64,000 bases of DNA from an uncultured Carboxylicivirga sp. (GTDB lineage Bacteria > Bacteroidota > Bacteroidia > Bacteroidales > Marinilabiliaceae): contig CANNEA010000011.1 of assembly GCA_947503525.1 (NCBI GenBank), positions 1 through 64,000 on the forward strand. The letters are read 5' to 3'. Made by a program: the position numbers and the translations under genes. The notes under the pieces were generated by a model, which was not told where the DNA came from, did not search any database, and was given only the letters and a program-made list of their open reading frames with translations. Shown here one piece after another: positions 1-8,307 of this stretch (positions are counted from its first letter, which is position 1; the number at the start of each line of letters is the position of its first letter).

Positions 1-75
1 CAAACCCAATGTTTTTTGAAGTTATTTTTAAACCACCAGCAAACTTGCTTTATACATGAGTGTTAGAAAATGAAA

Positions 76-103
76 AAGCCGAAGAAAATCTATTCTTCGG
101 CTT
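76..103 (-). terminator. Intrinsic terminator of the HMA/TonB-receptor cluster
   Basis: A 10-bp perfect stem (AAGCCGAAGA at 76-85 with TCTTCGGCTT at 94-103) has an 8-nt loop. Read on the minus strand the stem is followed by a T tract. It lies about 35 bp beyond the stop of the HMA gene, as expected for the end of that transcript. Confidence 0.8.
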
Positions 104-137
104 ATAAGTTATTTGGACATAAGCTTAAATTTGACAA

Positions 138-482
138 TTAGTGTCCTCCACAGCACTTTTTATCTGCCTTCTCTGCGCATCCTTCTTCCTTTAGTTCTTT
201 AGCATCATAACCGAGTTTCTTAAATGCAGCTACCAGATTATCTGTGTTTGTTTTGTCTGCCTTATAGGTAATAGCGACAGTTTGCGTTTCAAAATCAGCT
301 TTTATGTCTTTTACACCTTTTTCAAAAGCGATATTCTTGCTAATCTTATCAACACACTTCTGACAATCCATTTCTACTTTATAAGTTACTTGCTCAGTTT
401 TCTTTTTATCATCTTTAGCCTGAACATTTGTAAAAGCAAAACATACTAGCGCAATTGCAATACTCTTAATTAGATTTTTCAT
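138..482 (-). CDS. Exported heavy-metal-associated (HMA) domain protein
   Basis: This 114-residue protein has an N-terminal signal peptide (about residues 1-22, ending near VQA) followed by one HMA/ferredoxin-like fold. The metal motif is MDCQKC, with Cys40 and Cys43 in the usual CxxC position. A short tail adds Cys102, Cys110, Cys111 and His114 (CCGGH at the very end), which could form an extra metal site. Such periplasmic HMA proteins bind soft metals such as copper or mercury as carriers or buffers. It is the last gene of a minus-strand cluster, 21 bp after a TonB-dependent receptor that carries its own Cys-rich segment, so a shared role in metal handling is likely. The metal is not determined by the sequence. 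Confidence 0.85.
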   Translation of the reverse strand: MKNLIKSIAIALVCFAFTNVQAKDDKKKTEQVTYKVEMDCQKCVDKISKNIAFEKGVKDIKADFETQTVAITYKADKTNTDNLVAAFKKLGYDAKELKEEGCAEKADKKCCGGH

Positions 483-503
483 TCGATTTTGTTTTATATG
501 TTA

Positions 504-2732
504 TTATTCTCTATCAATAAAATATCTTAAACCAATATAAATCCGACGACCTAAGACAGGCCCCCAGGTTAATGAACTATCAAATTCAGGCCCGAATGGA
601 TCATCTCCTGCAATTATAGGGTTGTCCTGCCTAAAATTTGCAATATTCTCGGCACCTAAATACATATTCCATTTTCTGAAATATTTAGTCACCTGCAAAT
701 TCATTATCTCATAAGGATCAAAATAATTTGCGCGTTGATTAGGAGCCGTATTAGCAGCGGTGCTTTGCACTCGACCGCCTCCGTTCATTTGTAGTGTATA
801 ATCAAATTGCCATTTCTTCAATGGAGTGGCATATGACAAAGTAAGTAGTCCTTTATACTTGCTCATTAGCGGACGAATCTTTATTCCATCTGCATAGGCC
901 ACTTTAACATCATTTATTCGATAAGCACCAACCACATCCATTCCTCTAAACAATTCGTACTTGGCTTCAATCTGAAAATTATTAGCATATGCATTACCCT
1001 TACTATTATAAAAGTAGATTGAACGCACATCTTCCGCATCAACGACCAATTGATTTACAAAACTAGTACGGTAAAACTCTGCATTCACTGTCAGCTCCTT
1101 ATCGTTAATATTTATATACTGAGTAATGTTAGCTCCATAATTCCACGCTTCTTCCATTTCAATATCATCTGAAACATTTAGTTCTCTCGAACTTGCCAAC
1201 AAGTAGCTGTTTTCAGCTAATACATTTGGACTTCTGTAACCCTTACCAAGCGATGCCCTAATAATTGTATTAGGCAATACATTATATTTAACGTGTAACC
1301 GAGGTGTTATGAACGAGCCATATTGATTATGGTTATCTACACGTAAACCTGCTATAAGGGTTAAACGCTCAGGTAAACTATAGGTGTACTGAAAGAATAA
1401 ACCCGGGACAAATTCATCCCTAAGGAAGTTCATATTGTTTTGCTGCCTGTAATCCATGGCAATAATTTCATCGTAATTATCGGCTTGAAGGCTTAATCCT
1501 GTTGTGAATTTATTATTTGGATTTACAATGATGGATTGAAAGATAAGATTGGCATAAATGGAATTTTGACTGGCATCATACGTTCGTAAGCCATAAAACG
1601 AATTCTGCTTATGGTGCGACCAATTGGCAACCAAACCAATACTCGACACCTTATCATTGAAAATAAAACCCGCTTTACCAAAGGCCTCAAATCGCTTAGT
1701 TTTAATATTAATACCATAATATTCATCAGATGGTTTATTACTATCAAACTCCATTTCACCTCCCAGGCGTTCCTCATCAATCAACTTCACTCCCAATTGA
1801 GAAGTAAAACCTTTAAGATTATTGTAATCCCAACGATTCATAACATTCACCTGACTCAATAAGGGCTCATCACGAAAACCATCATCATTCAAATCGTTTG
1901 AAACCATATCCTTTGAATAATGAGCGAATACGGCTGTCTTCAGCTTTTCATTGATATGAATGGAGCCATTAACATTGGCTTCAGCCCTCCCCATATCACT
2001 ACCAAAAAGATTTATATAAAATAATTCTGAATCCAGAGGTTTTTTATATTCAACGTTAATCTGACCTGTTAATGCTTCAAATCCATTAACTACGGTAGAA
2101 GTTCCTTTGGATATTTGAATACTCTCCATCCATGTTCCCGGAATGTAAGTCAATCCATAAGGCGTTGCCAATCCTCGAAAATTAGGAATATTCTCCGTCA
2201 TCATCTGAACGTAATTACCCGATAAACCCAAAAGTTGAATCTGCTTTGCTCCGGTTGCAGCATCAGAATAAGCGACATCAACAGATGCATTTGTTTCAAA
2301 ACTTTCACTCAAGTTACAACATGCTGCTTTACACAACTCTTCACCGGTTACATTAATAGTCGCTATTGGATCGAGACGAGACAAATGTGCTCCGGGCTTT
2401 TTTCCAGCAACCTTAACCTCATCCAATTGCTGATCAGGTAAAAGTGTAACATCAATATTCTTCTTTTTTTGTATTTCAATGGTATCAGAAACATAGCCAA
2501 TATAGCTAACAACAAGTAGGTTTAAATCATCTACAAATGGGATACTGAATTTTCCATTTTCATCCGTAATCGTTCCATGAGAAGTGTTGGCCCAATAAAC
2601 ATTTGCTCCTACCAGCTCAACTGTAGCTCGTTTATCTTTAGCACTAACAGTTCCTGTTAGCTCATCCGAAACCTGTGCAAATAGAGTATTAGAAATTAAC
2701 AAGGTGATTATACCAAGTATAAATCGAATCAT
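504..2732 (-). CDS. TonB-dependent receptor with carboxypeptidase-like N-domain and Cys-rich plug segment
   Basis: The 742-residue protein starts with a signal peptide (about 1-19), then a CarboxypepD_reg-like beta-sandwich (about 24-100), a TonB plug domain (about 120-230, with the TSTVVNGFEALTGQINV stretch typical of plug ends) and a 22-strand-type outer-membrane barrel ending in an aromatic residue region (GLRYFIDRE). Unlike SusC proteins it is short and has no adjacent SusD. The plug begins with a cysteine cluster, ELCKAACCNLSESF, which I recall in Bacteroidota receptors encoded beside HMA-domain proteins. It probably imports a metal or metal complex across the outer membrane, energised by TonB/ExbBD. 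Neighbours on both sides are Cys-rich metal-type proteins in the same orientation. The substrate is inferred only from context. Confidence 0.85.
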   Translation of the reverse strand: MIRFILGIITLLISNTLFAQVSDELTGTVSAKDKRATVELVGANVYWANTSHGTITDENGKFSIPFVDDLNLLVVSYIGYVSDTIEIQKKKNIDVTLLPDQQLDEVKVAGKKPGAHLSRLDPIATINVTGEELCKAACCNLSESFETNASVDVAYSDAATGAKQIQLLGLSGNYVQMMTENIPNFRGLATPYGLTYIPGTWMESIQISKGTSTVVNGFEALTGQINVEYKKPLDSELFYINLFGSDMGRAEANVNGSIHINEKLKTAVFAHYSKDMVSNDLNDDGFRDEPLLSQVNVMNRWDYNNLKGFTSQLGVKLIDEERLGGEMEFDSNKPSDEYYGINIKTKRFEAFGKAGFIFNDKVSSIGLVANWSHHKQNSFYGLRTYDASQNSIYANLIFQSIIVNPNNKFTTGLSLQADNYDEIIAMDYRQQNNMNFLRDEFVPGLFFQYTYSLPERLTLIAGLRVDNHNQYGSFITPRLHVKYNVLPNTIIRASLGKGYRSPNVLAENSYLLASSRELNVSDDIEMEEAWNYGANITQYININDKELTVNAEFYRTSFVNQLVVDAEDVRSIYFYNSKGNAYANNFQIEAKYELFRGMDVVGAYRINDVKVAYADGIKIRPLMSKYKGLLTLSYATPLKKWQFDYTLQMNGGGRVQSTAANTAPNQRANYFDPYEIMNLQVTKYFRKWNMYLGAENIANFRQDNPIIAGDDPFGPEFDSSLTWGPVLGRRIYIGLRYFIDRE

Positions 2733-2745
2733 TTCTTAAGTATTA

Positions 2746-2763
2746 AGAGATCACATGATCTCT
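2746..2763. promoter_or_regulatory. 8-bp-arm dyad upstream of the TonB receptor
   Basis: AGAGATCA at 2746-2753 and TGATCTCT at 2756-2763 form a perfect inverted repeat around a 2-bp centre, 14 bp upstream of the receptor start codon. No T tract follows on the minus strand, so it fits an operator or leader hairpin better than a terminator. The rest of the 91-bp gap shows nothing else. Confidence 0.4.
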
Positions 2764-2823
2764 TTGTTACAAAATAGTTAGTTTAAATTGCCTTTTCAGG
2801 CACAAAGAAATTGATTCAGAATA

Positions 2824-3285
2824 TCATAAAAGAAATACGCAGTTCTCTTCCAATGAGGGCTCATCCGGTATTTTGAGAACAGTATTAGTAAAATATCTTT
2901 TAGATTGTAAAAACAAATCATCAGTAGGTACAATCAGCTCTTTACACAATCCTATCAGTTCAACCTGAGCTGCTTTAAATACAAATTGAGGGCTTGCCAC
3001 ATTTGCTTCTACTTCAACTCTGCGATACTCTTCAGTGCAGCACTTATCCTTCTCAGAAGATTCACTTTGCGAATTGCAACAACTTTTCTCACCCTTCTCT
3101 GGATGACATGATCCGCAATCATCATGTTCGTGCTCGTGAGATACACTTGCAATGGTTGCTATCAGTTCACTTTCGTTGCATGACATACAATGATGCTGAA
3201 ATATATTTATACCAATTATAGATGGGAGAATAGCAAAAACTAATCCCCAACTGGCTAAACGATATTTCAAATTTGCTGTTTTCAT
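2824..3285 (-). CDS. Cys/His-rich membrane-anchored protein of metal cluster
   Basis: I do not recognise a named family. The 153-residue protein has one hydrophobic N-terminal segment (about 10-28), followed by HHCMSC, a His/Asp/Cys stretch HEHEHDDCGSCH, then CC pairs (SCC, KCC) before a soluble C-terminal half ending ENCVFLL. The pattern suggests a periplasmic domain able to bind thiophilic metal. It is the first gene of the run that continues into the TonB-dependent receptor and HMA protein (92-bp and 21-bp gaps). Small Cys/His-rich proteins in this position occur with Bacteroidota copper-type receptors (recalled, not searched). A role as metal sensor or chaperone is inference. Confidence 0.7.
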   Translation of the reverse strand: MKTANLKYRLASWGLVFAILPSIIGINIFQHHCMSCNESELIATIASVSHEHEHDDCGSCHPEKGEKSCCNSQSESSEKDKCCTEEYRRVEVEANVASPQFVFKAAQVELIGLCKELIVPTDDLFLQSKRYFTNTVLKIPDEPSLEENCVFLL

Positions 3286-3460
3286 AGTATATACAAAAGC
3301 AAAACAACTAAAAAAACGAAAAGTTACAAAGAAAGGTTAGGCTAATGATCTATGACTTTCGTCAAGAATCGCCAAATAGAAACATATCAAACTAATTATC
3401 AAGGCATTTAAAGAAACAGCTTACAAGTGTTATTAAGATGTTAATTTCAAGGTAAAACCC

Positions 3461-3468
3461 TATTTTTG
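3461..3468 (+). promoter_or_regulatory. Bacteroidota -7 element (TATTTTTG) upstream of ATP-grasp gene
   Basis: TATTTTTG matches the TANNTTTG -7 consensus 16 bp before the start codon. No good -33 TTTG is visible at the right spacing, so the assignment is weak. The rest of the 200-bp divergent gap shows no hairpin or other clear signal. Confidence 0.35.
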
Positions 3469-3484
3469 ATCATTATTTGAAAAT

Positions 3485-4684
3485 ATGACGAAAACCAATA
3501 CGCCTTCTCTATACTATTATAATCCAACTTGCGATATGGCTGTTGAGAATGGGACCAATAGCTATATGCCTCCTGCTACTTTACGAAAGTTTGAAAAAGA
3601 CATTGCTCCACTACTTTCTTTTTTGGCTTCTTCTGATGATTATGTAATAGTGGAAAATGAAGGTTTAGAATCTTTTGTTTCGTTCTGGAATAAATATGGC
3701 TTTAATTGCCCTAATTTTATTTCATTGAAAACGGTAAATCAACTAAATACGAATTTTGAATTAAAACCATGGGGATGGAGTCAAATTGTTAATCATCAAA
3801 TTAAAACATTGGTGAATAATAAACGATTTGACTTTAGTTTATCCGAAACCAAACAACTATTTAGCAGACATACCAGCTTAGAGCTAGTCGCTCAACTCAA
3901 TTTAAATAAACAGAAACATGATCCATTCCTTTGTGTCCCGCCAAACCCAACTATTACCACTTGTTTTGCTGACATAGAGACTTTATTCAATACTGAAAGC
4001 AATGGCATTGTACTTAAAACACTGTATAGCTCATCAGGAAGAGGGCTGGCATTTATTAAAACACATGACGAATTGTGTCAAGTGCGTTCGTGGGTCAATT
4101 CACAACTAAAACAACATGGATACCTTCTTGCAGAAACATTACTGGATAAAGTTCAAGATGCTTCATTTCAATTTCATGTCAATTCACAATCTATCGAGTT
4201 TTTAGGTTTAAACTTTTTTGATGCTGACGATCAAGGTCGGTTTCTAAAAGAACACTTTGAAACACCTGAATCCGTAAAGCCATATTTGCCCGACTCAAAC
4301 ACTTGGCTTAACGATGCAGTAGAGCTGTTGACACAAGCTTTATTGGATATGGGAATAATGAAAAAATATGAAGGACCTATTGGAATAGATGCTATGTTTT
4401 TCAAGGACAAGCAAAATAAAATTCGTCTACAACCTTGTATTGAAGCTAATATGAGATGTAATATGGGCTTAGTTAATCTATATCTTAAAAAGCGAATTCA
4501 TACCGACAGTAAAGGTTTCTGGCAAATTCATCCTTGTAAAAAAGGTGAGGCTAAATCATTTTTTGAAGATCAAATTGAAAAACACCCTATTGAAATGGAT
4601 GGTGGATTGATCCGTAAAGGCTTTATTCCCTTAAGTCCGTTTTCAGATGATCAACAATTCGTAGCATGGGGTATGGTTAAATAG
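3485..4684 (+). CDS. ATP-grasp-like protein of unknown substrate
   Basis: The 399-residue cytosolic protein has no signal peptide. Its middle and C-terminal parts show ATP-grasp features: a beta-strand/lysine/glycine loop NGIVLKTLYSSSGRGLAF (about 172-190), an adenine-contact-like segment LLAETLLDK (about 214-222), and a metal-binding end IGIDAMFF...QPCIEANMRCNMG (about 300-330) with the acidic-Asn arrangement typical of the family. ATP-grasp enzymes make carboxylate-amine or carboxylate-thiol bonds through an acyl-phosphate. The N-terminal 150 residues look like the pre-ATP-grasp region. It stands alone on the plus strand and its 3' end overlaps the convergent patatin gene by 8 bp. The product is unknown. 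Confidence 0.7.
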   Translation: MTKTNTPSLYYYNPTCDMAVENGTNSYMPPATLRKFEKDIAPLLSFLASSDDYVIVENEGLESFVSFWNKYGFNCPNFISLKTVNQLNTNFELKPWGWSQIVNHQIKTLVNNKRFDFSLSETKQLFSRHTSLELVAQLNLNKQKHDPFLCVPPNPTITTCFADIETLFNTESNGIVLKTLYSSSGRGLAFIKTHDELCQVRSWVNSQLKQHGYLLAETLLDKVQDASFQFHVNSQSIEFLGLNFFDADDQGRFLKEHFETPESVKPYLPDSNTWLNDAVELLTQALLDMGIMKKYEGPIGIDAMFFKDKQNKIRLQPCIEANMRCNMGLVNLYLKKRIHTDSKGFWQIHPCKKGEAKSFFEDQIEKHPIEMDGGLIRKGFIPLSPFSDDQQFVAWGMVK

Positions 4685-5444
4685 TTATTTCAGGTAAAAT
4701 AAATTGTTTAATATTTTTCATAGCTCTATTATAGCCTATCTCAACCAATTCATCCAACTTATCGTAATTCCATGAAGTGTACTTTCGTAATTTTCGTGGC
4801 TCAATATAAAAATCACAATAATTCCGACTTAGTTTTACATTTTGCTCAAGAGCCAAAAAGAATGTTCGTTCAGCAATGGCCTTGGTTCCGGTAATCTCAT
4901 TAACAATACCTCCATAATTAACATTCACACCAATTATCCGCTCACAACGTCCAACTAAACATTCTGAAGGCAGGTTATTAAATAAACCGCCATCAATATA
5001 CGTCTGACCATTTATTTGTTGAGATGGAAAAATAAATGGAAGCGATGCTGATGCAATTACATATTCAAATAATAAATCGCCTTCACTTTTAATCTCAACC
5101 CTCCCACTGTTTAGATTTGATATGGCTACAAAAAACTTTTTCTTGAGCACACTAAAGTCATTGACTTTTATCTTATCCTTAAAAATATCTTTTAACGGTT
5201 CAAGATTAAACAATCCACTTTTCAGAAAATTAAATCCAAGAACCTTGTAAAACTTTTCTTCCCTCAGTATGCATTGCATCTCATCCGGGGAATACCCTGC
5301 CGAGTAGAACAAGCCTACAATAGCTCCCATGCTTGTCCCGGATATGACATCAGGATATATTCCATTTTCTTCAAGCGCTTTCAATACACCAATATGAGCA
5401 ATCCCTCGGGCTGCTCCTCCACTTAATGCAATGCCTATTTTCAT
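4677..5444 (-). CDS. Patatin-like phospholipase
   Basis: The 255-residue protein is a compact bacterial patatin. The oxyanion loop GGAARG is at residues 10-15, the nucleophile elbow GTSMG (Ser42 region) follows in SGTSMGAIVG, and the catalytic aspartate lies in the DGG motif of YIDGGLFNN (about 152-160), giving the Ser-Asp dyad. No signal peptide or transmembrane segment is seen, so it is probably a cytosolic or membrane-peripheral lipid acyl hydrolase. It lacks the POTRA/barrel part of exported PlpD-type patatins. It converges with the ATP-grasp gene (8-bp overlap) and no terminator is visible between them. Confidence 0.9.
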   Translation of the reverse strand: MKIGIALSGGAARGIAHIGVLKALEENGIYPDVISGTSMGAIVGLFYSAGYSPDEMQCILREEKFYKVLGFNFLKSGLFNLEPLKDIFKDKIKVNDFSVLKKKFFVAISNLNSGRVEIKSEGDLLFEYVIASASLPFIFPSQQINGQTYIDGGLFNNLPSECLVGRCERIIGVNVNYGGIVNEITGTKAIAERTFFLALEQNVKLSRNYCDFYIEPRKLRKYTSWNYDKLDELVEIGYNRAMKNIKQFILPEITI

Positions 5445-5498
5445 ACCTTTATAATTAAGCTCTTTTCTTAACTTTAATTCCTTACTGAAAGAAAAACC

Positions 5499-5612
5499 AT
5501 GGAAATTTCAATACAGACTTTAGCATCAATTGTTGCCATTTTAATAATCGTCTTAATATTTATAAAACTATGGAAAAGTTCTGACACTAATGATCATGAA
5601 ACTTTTTTTTAA
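5499..5612 (+). CDS. Tiny single-pass membrane peptide (37 aa)
   Basis: The ORF begins ATGGAAATTTC after a purine-rich GAAAGAAAAA and encodes one very hydrophobic helix (residues 8-25, rich in Ile, Val, Leu) followed by KLWKSS and a short polar tail. It ends right after a run of eight T residues (5603-5610). If that run had seven Ts, the frame would continue into the downstream acidic ORF, giving one 61-residue protein with a transmembrane helix and an Asp/Gly tail. This may therefore be one gene split by a homopolymer indel (real or from sequencing), or two overlapping small genes. Function unknown. Confidence 0.5.
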   Translation: MEISIQTLASIVAILIIVLIFIKLWKSSDTNDHETFF

Positions 5613-5685
5613 CCACAATGACGAAGATGATGACGCGTATCACGGTTTTGGAAGCGATGGAGATAGTGGCGATGATGGAGATTAA
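5590..5685 (+). CDS. Tiny Asp/Gly-rich acidic peptide, possible frameshifted tail of the preceding ORF
   Basis: A 31-codon frame starts at ATGATCATG, overlaps the hydrophobic ORF by 23 nt in another frame, and encodes a short KLFFNHN lead followed by DEDDDAYHGFGSDG and more Asp/Gly. The composition is too biased to be a random reading frame. Small Bacteroidota membrane proteins often end in such Gly/Asp tails, which favours it being the C-terminus of the upstream 37-residue ORF separated by one extra T. It stops 5 bp before the end of the convergent PAP2 gene. Confidence 0.45.
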   Translation: MIMKLFFNHNDEDDDAYHGFGSDGDSGDDGD

Positions 5686-5690
5686 TTATT

Positions 5691-6404
5691 TTAAAAGTAA
5701 ACGGTAATTGAATTGCTGGAAACTTGAATTTTACTTTTAGGATGGTGGGTAAAGATCCATCCGCTTAAAAAACCCAGGCCGGCTCCTAATATTGTATCTG
5801 ATGCCCAGTGTTTATTTTTGTATATTCGAGCAATGGCTACTGAAGATGGAATTACATATATCCATCTGTTATATGTTTCAGCATAAGGAGTAAAGGTGGC
5901 AAAAGCTAATGATACATGACCCGAAGGCAAGGATTTATAATGGTCTTCACCGGAAAAAGGATGAAGGGAGAAGGCGCCTTCAGCCATAAAAGGTCTTGCC
6001 CTGCCAGCTGAAACTTTAATAAGCTCTGTCGCTAAAGCTGTTGTGGCAATCGATTTTATTGCATTCCAGGATGTTCTTTTTAATTTACTGTCTTCAGTTA
6101 AATATCCAACTCCCCAACTTAAACCTACCGCAGGAACAATCACATATTTCTCTCCAAAAACATTAGCAACATCAGAAAACGCGTCACCAAACTGACTCTG
6201 ATTATTTTTCATCCAGCTGTCCATGGCTTCATCAATCGCAAAAGCAAGCAAAGTGCCAGCAACGGCTACAACAGAAATCTTTGCAATATTCTTTCGATAA
6301 TTCTTGGTCTCCAAATCAATATTCTGCTCAACATTAGAATACTGAGCATCGATACTAAAAGCAGTAAGACCATATAGATAAACCAGAATCAAAATCCTTT
6401 TCAT
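5691..6404 (-). CDS. PAP2-family membrane phosphatase
   Basis: The 237-residue protein has a signal-like N-terminus and several membrane segments. All three parts of the PAP2 signature are visible: KVSAGRARP, then LPSGHVSLAF with the catalytic-site histidine, then ARIYKNKHWASD with the nucleophilic His and supporting Asp. The family removes phosphate from lipid phosphates such as undecaprenyl pyrophosphate or phosphatidic acid, here probably on the periplasmic face. A TACTTTTG -7-like element sits only about 5 bp before the ATG, which would imply a nearly leaderless mRNA or a later start. No operon partner is evident. Confidence 0.9.
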   Translation of the reverse strand: MKRILILVYLYGLTAFSIDAQYSNVEQNIDLETKNYRKNIAKISVVAVAGTLLAFAIDEAMDSWMKNNQSQFGDAFSDVANVFGEKYVIVPAVGLSWGVGYLTEDSKLKRTSWNAIKSIATTALATELIKVSAGRARPFMAEGAFSLHPFSGEDHYKSLPSGHVSLAFATFTPYAETYNRWIYVIPSSVAIARIYKNKHWASDTILGAGLGFLSGWIFTHHPKSKIQVSSNSITVYF

Positions 6405-6489
6405 CCTGCAAAAGTAAAGTACATTTTTAAATGCATCATTATTACTTCTCTTTTCTAAATTGAATAATTTAGAAGCTTAACCATTAATT

Positions 6490-6519
6490 AAACGGAGTAC
6501 CTTAACAATCCGTTTTTTT
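6490..6519 (+). terminator. Weak terminator-like hairpin upstream of GH1 remnant
   Basis: AAACGGA (6490-6496) pairs with TCCGTTT (6509-6515) across a 12-nt loop and runs into seven Ts on the plus strand. No intact plus-strand gene ends here, so it may be a relic from the same decayed locus as the GH1 fragment that follows. The remainder of the 6405-6542 gap shows nothing identifiable. Confidence 0.4.
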
Positions 6520-6542
6520 CATACGCTTATAATTAGTTATGA

Positions 6543-6722
6543 AGTGACATTAAGAAGAAGATTAAAGAAAGTGGTTATTTTACATGGGAATTAGTAGATC
6601 ACTTTAAATGGCGTGAAGCTTATAACCCAAGGTTTGGGCTTATCCATAACGATTTTAAAACTCAAAAACGCATCATTAAAGACTCCGGTCTTTGGTTCAG
6701 GAAATTTCTGACTGCTTCTTAG
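6543..6722 (+). pseudogene. Decayed C-terminal fragment of a GH1 beta-glucosidase
   Basis: This open stretch, preceded by an in-frame stop and lacking a start, reads ESGYFTWELVDHFKWREAY then NPRFGLIHNDFKTQKRIIKD and SGLWFRKFL before a TAG stop. It matches the C-terminal signature of glycoside hydrolase family 1, whose members read roughly GYFxWSLxDNFEWxxGYxxRFGLxxVDYxTQxRxxKDSxxWY. Only about 59 of the usual 440-480 residues remain and no upstream GH1 sequence is evident in the 140 bp before it, so this is a remnant after deletion. Its last 26 bp overlap the convergent symporter gene. Conservation of the aromatic glycone-site Trp and Phe suggests a fairly recent loss. Confidence 0.8.
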
Positions 6723-8145
6723 AAGGCCAGATTAAAGAACAAATAACTGCCAAACAAAATGCGATTAAAAAACTGGACAAACGCTCCGACACCCCTGTCA
6801 CATCACTTAAATAAGTCTTCCAAATAATGGATGAGATAGTCCCTCCTGCCAAGGATCCATATAATCCAGCCAAAGAAAACCGCTTCCAAAAGAGTAACAA
6901 TATTACTGCTGGGCCAAAAGAAGCACCAATACCCGACCATGCATAGGATACAAGACTATATACCGTTTCTTCCAATGAAATTGCAAAGAAAAATGCAGAC
7001 ACTCCAACAATTATAATCAATATTTTATTTAATAGTAATTTCTTATCCTGACTAAACTTTCTTATTGAAAAACTATTAACCACATCTTCACCAATGGCAG
7101 TTGAGGCCACCATTAATTGAGATGACGCAGTACTCATCATGGCACTCACAGCCCCCGACAATAATATTCCAGCCAAAAGAGGATGCAATAATACTACAAC
7201 CATAGTAGGCATAACTTTCTCGGCATCTGCAGTTAAAGCATTCATAACATTTCCTAATGCTCCATTTTTAGCCAGGGCATATCCAATTAAACCTATGCAA
7301 AATGCACCAACATACGCCAATGATGTCCAAACTACAGCTACCCTTCTACCTTGTCGGGTTTCTTTATCACTGCGCAACGCCATCATGCGAGTGAGTAACT
7401 GAGGCTGACCTGTGTATCCAAATGCCCAGCTTAATCCATTTACAATTAAAAGAAATGAAAACAAGCTTTGACCACCAGATTGCATATATTCCACCGGCAC
7501 CTCAGTAAATACAACATTCAAATCAATTCCACTTTGAACAGCAACGACATAGGCTACGATTGGTAATACCACACAGGTAACTGCCATCAATATGGCCTGA
7601 AAAGCGTCGGTGGCTACAACAGTAATAAATCCTCCAAGCATGGTATAAACCGTTACTAAGCCGGCCCCCAACACCATTCCCCAAAAGGGATCAATATTAA
7701 AGGTATTATTAAAAATCTTTCCAGCTCCGGCGAATTGTGAGGCTATATATAGCATAAAAAAGAATACCACTATGAGTGATGTTAATACACTAATTTTTCG
7801 ATCATTTCCCGGGAAACGCTTCATGAACAAGGCAGGAACAGTCATGGCTCTATACTTCTCAGTATATTTCCGAATAGGTTGAGCCATAAAAAACCAGATC
7901 ACAAATACACCAGTTACACATCCTATTGCCACCCAAAGCGATGCAATTCCTTCGGCAAAAGCATGACCTGTTAAGCCCAGTAGTAACCATGCAGATTCTC
8001 CTGTAGCTCGTTCAGATAAGGCCAGTGAATAGCCGGACAATTTTCGACCTCCAATAACAAAATCCGAATTAGTCTTTGACTTACGAGCACTGAAAGCAAC
8101 AATACCAATTAGTAGAAGTAAATAAAGAATAAATACAATAGTCAT
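6697..8145 (-). CDS. Sodium:solute symporter, PutP-like
   Basis: The 482-residue protein has about 13 transmembrane segments of the SSS (LeuT-fold) family. The N-terminal region SDFVIGGRKLSGYSLALSE followed by ATGESAWLLLGLTG corresponds to TM1-TM2 of PutP-type sodium/proline symporters, and GLSWAFGYTGQPQLLTRMMA matches the conserved central SSS region. It probably imports proline or a related solute with sodium. It stands alone; its 3' end overlaps a GH1 relic on the other strand. The substrate cannot be fixed from sequence. Confidence 0.85.
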   Translation of the reverse strand: MTIVFILYLLLLIGIVAFSARKSKTNSDFVIGGRKLSGYSLALSERATGESAWLLLGLTGHAFAEGIASLWVAIGCVTGVFVIWFFMAQPIRKYTEKYRAMTVPALFMKRFPGNDRKISVLTSLIVVFFFMLYIASQFAGAGKIFNNTFNIDPFWGMVLGAGLVTVYTMLGGFITVVATDAFQAILMAVTCVVLPIVAYVVAVQSGIDLNVVFTEVPVEYMQSGGQSLFSFLLIVNGLSWAFGYTGQPQLLTRMMALRSDKETRQGRRVAVVWTSLAYVGAFCIGLIGYALAKNGALGNVMNALTADAEKVMPTMVVVLLHPLLAGILLSGAVSAMMSTASSQLMVASTAIGEDVVNSFSIRKFSQDKKLLLNKILIIIVGVSAFFFAISLEETVYSLVSYAWSGIGASFGPAVILLLFWKRFSLAGLYGSLAGGTISSIIWKTYLSDVTGVSERLSSFLIAFCLAVICSLIWPSKKQSEIS

Positions 8146-8230
8146 TGGCTCACAAGAATTAAATGATTCTTAAAGATATCAATTAATCTGAGTTATGACT
8201 ATCAGCCTTGAATAGATGCAGAGGTAAAAC

Positions 8231-8258
8231 AAAAGGCGCTCCTATCGGAACGCCTTTT
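8231..8258 (-). terminator. Terminator of the small Cse60-like gene
   Basis: AAAAGGCG (8231-8238) and CGCCTTTT (8251-8258) form an 8-bp stem with a 12-nt loop. It lies 50 bp beyond the minus-strand stop at 8308 and gives a short T tract in that direction. Confidence 0.7.
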
Positions 8259-8307
8259 TAATACGGTGACTTGCCAACCAATTATATGAAGACAAGCACA
8301 AATATTT

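Noticed and set aside
4677-4684. 8-bp overlap of the convergent ATP-grasp and patatin genes as a frameshift sign
   Set aside because: Both proteins end with family-typical lengths, so the overlap is ordinary convergent packing.
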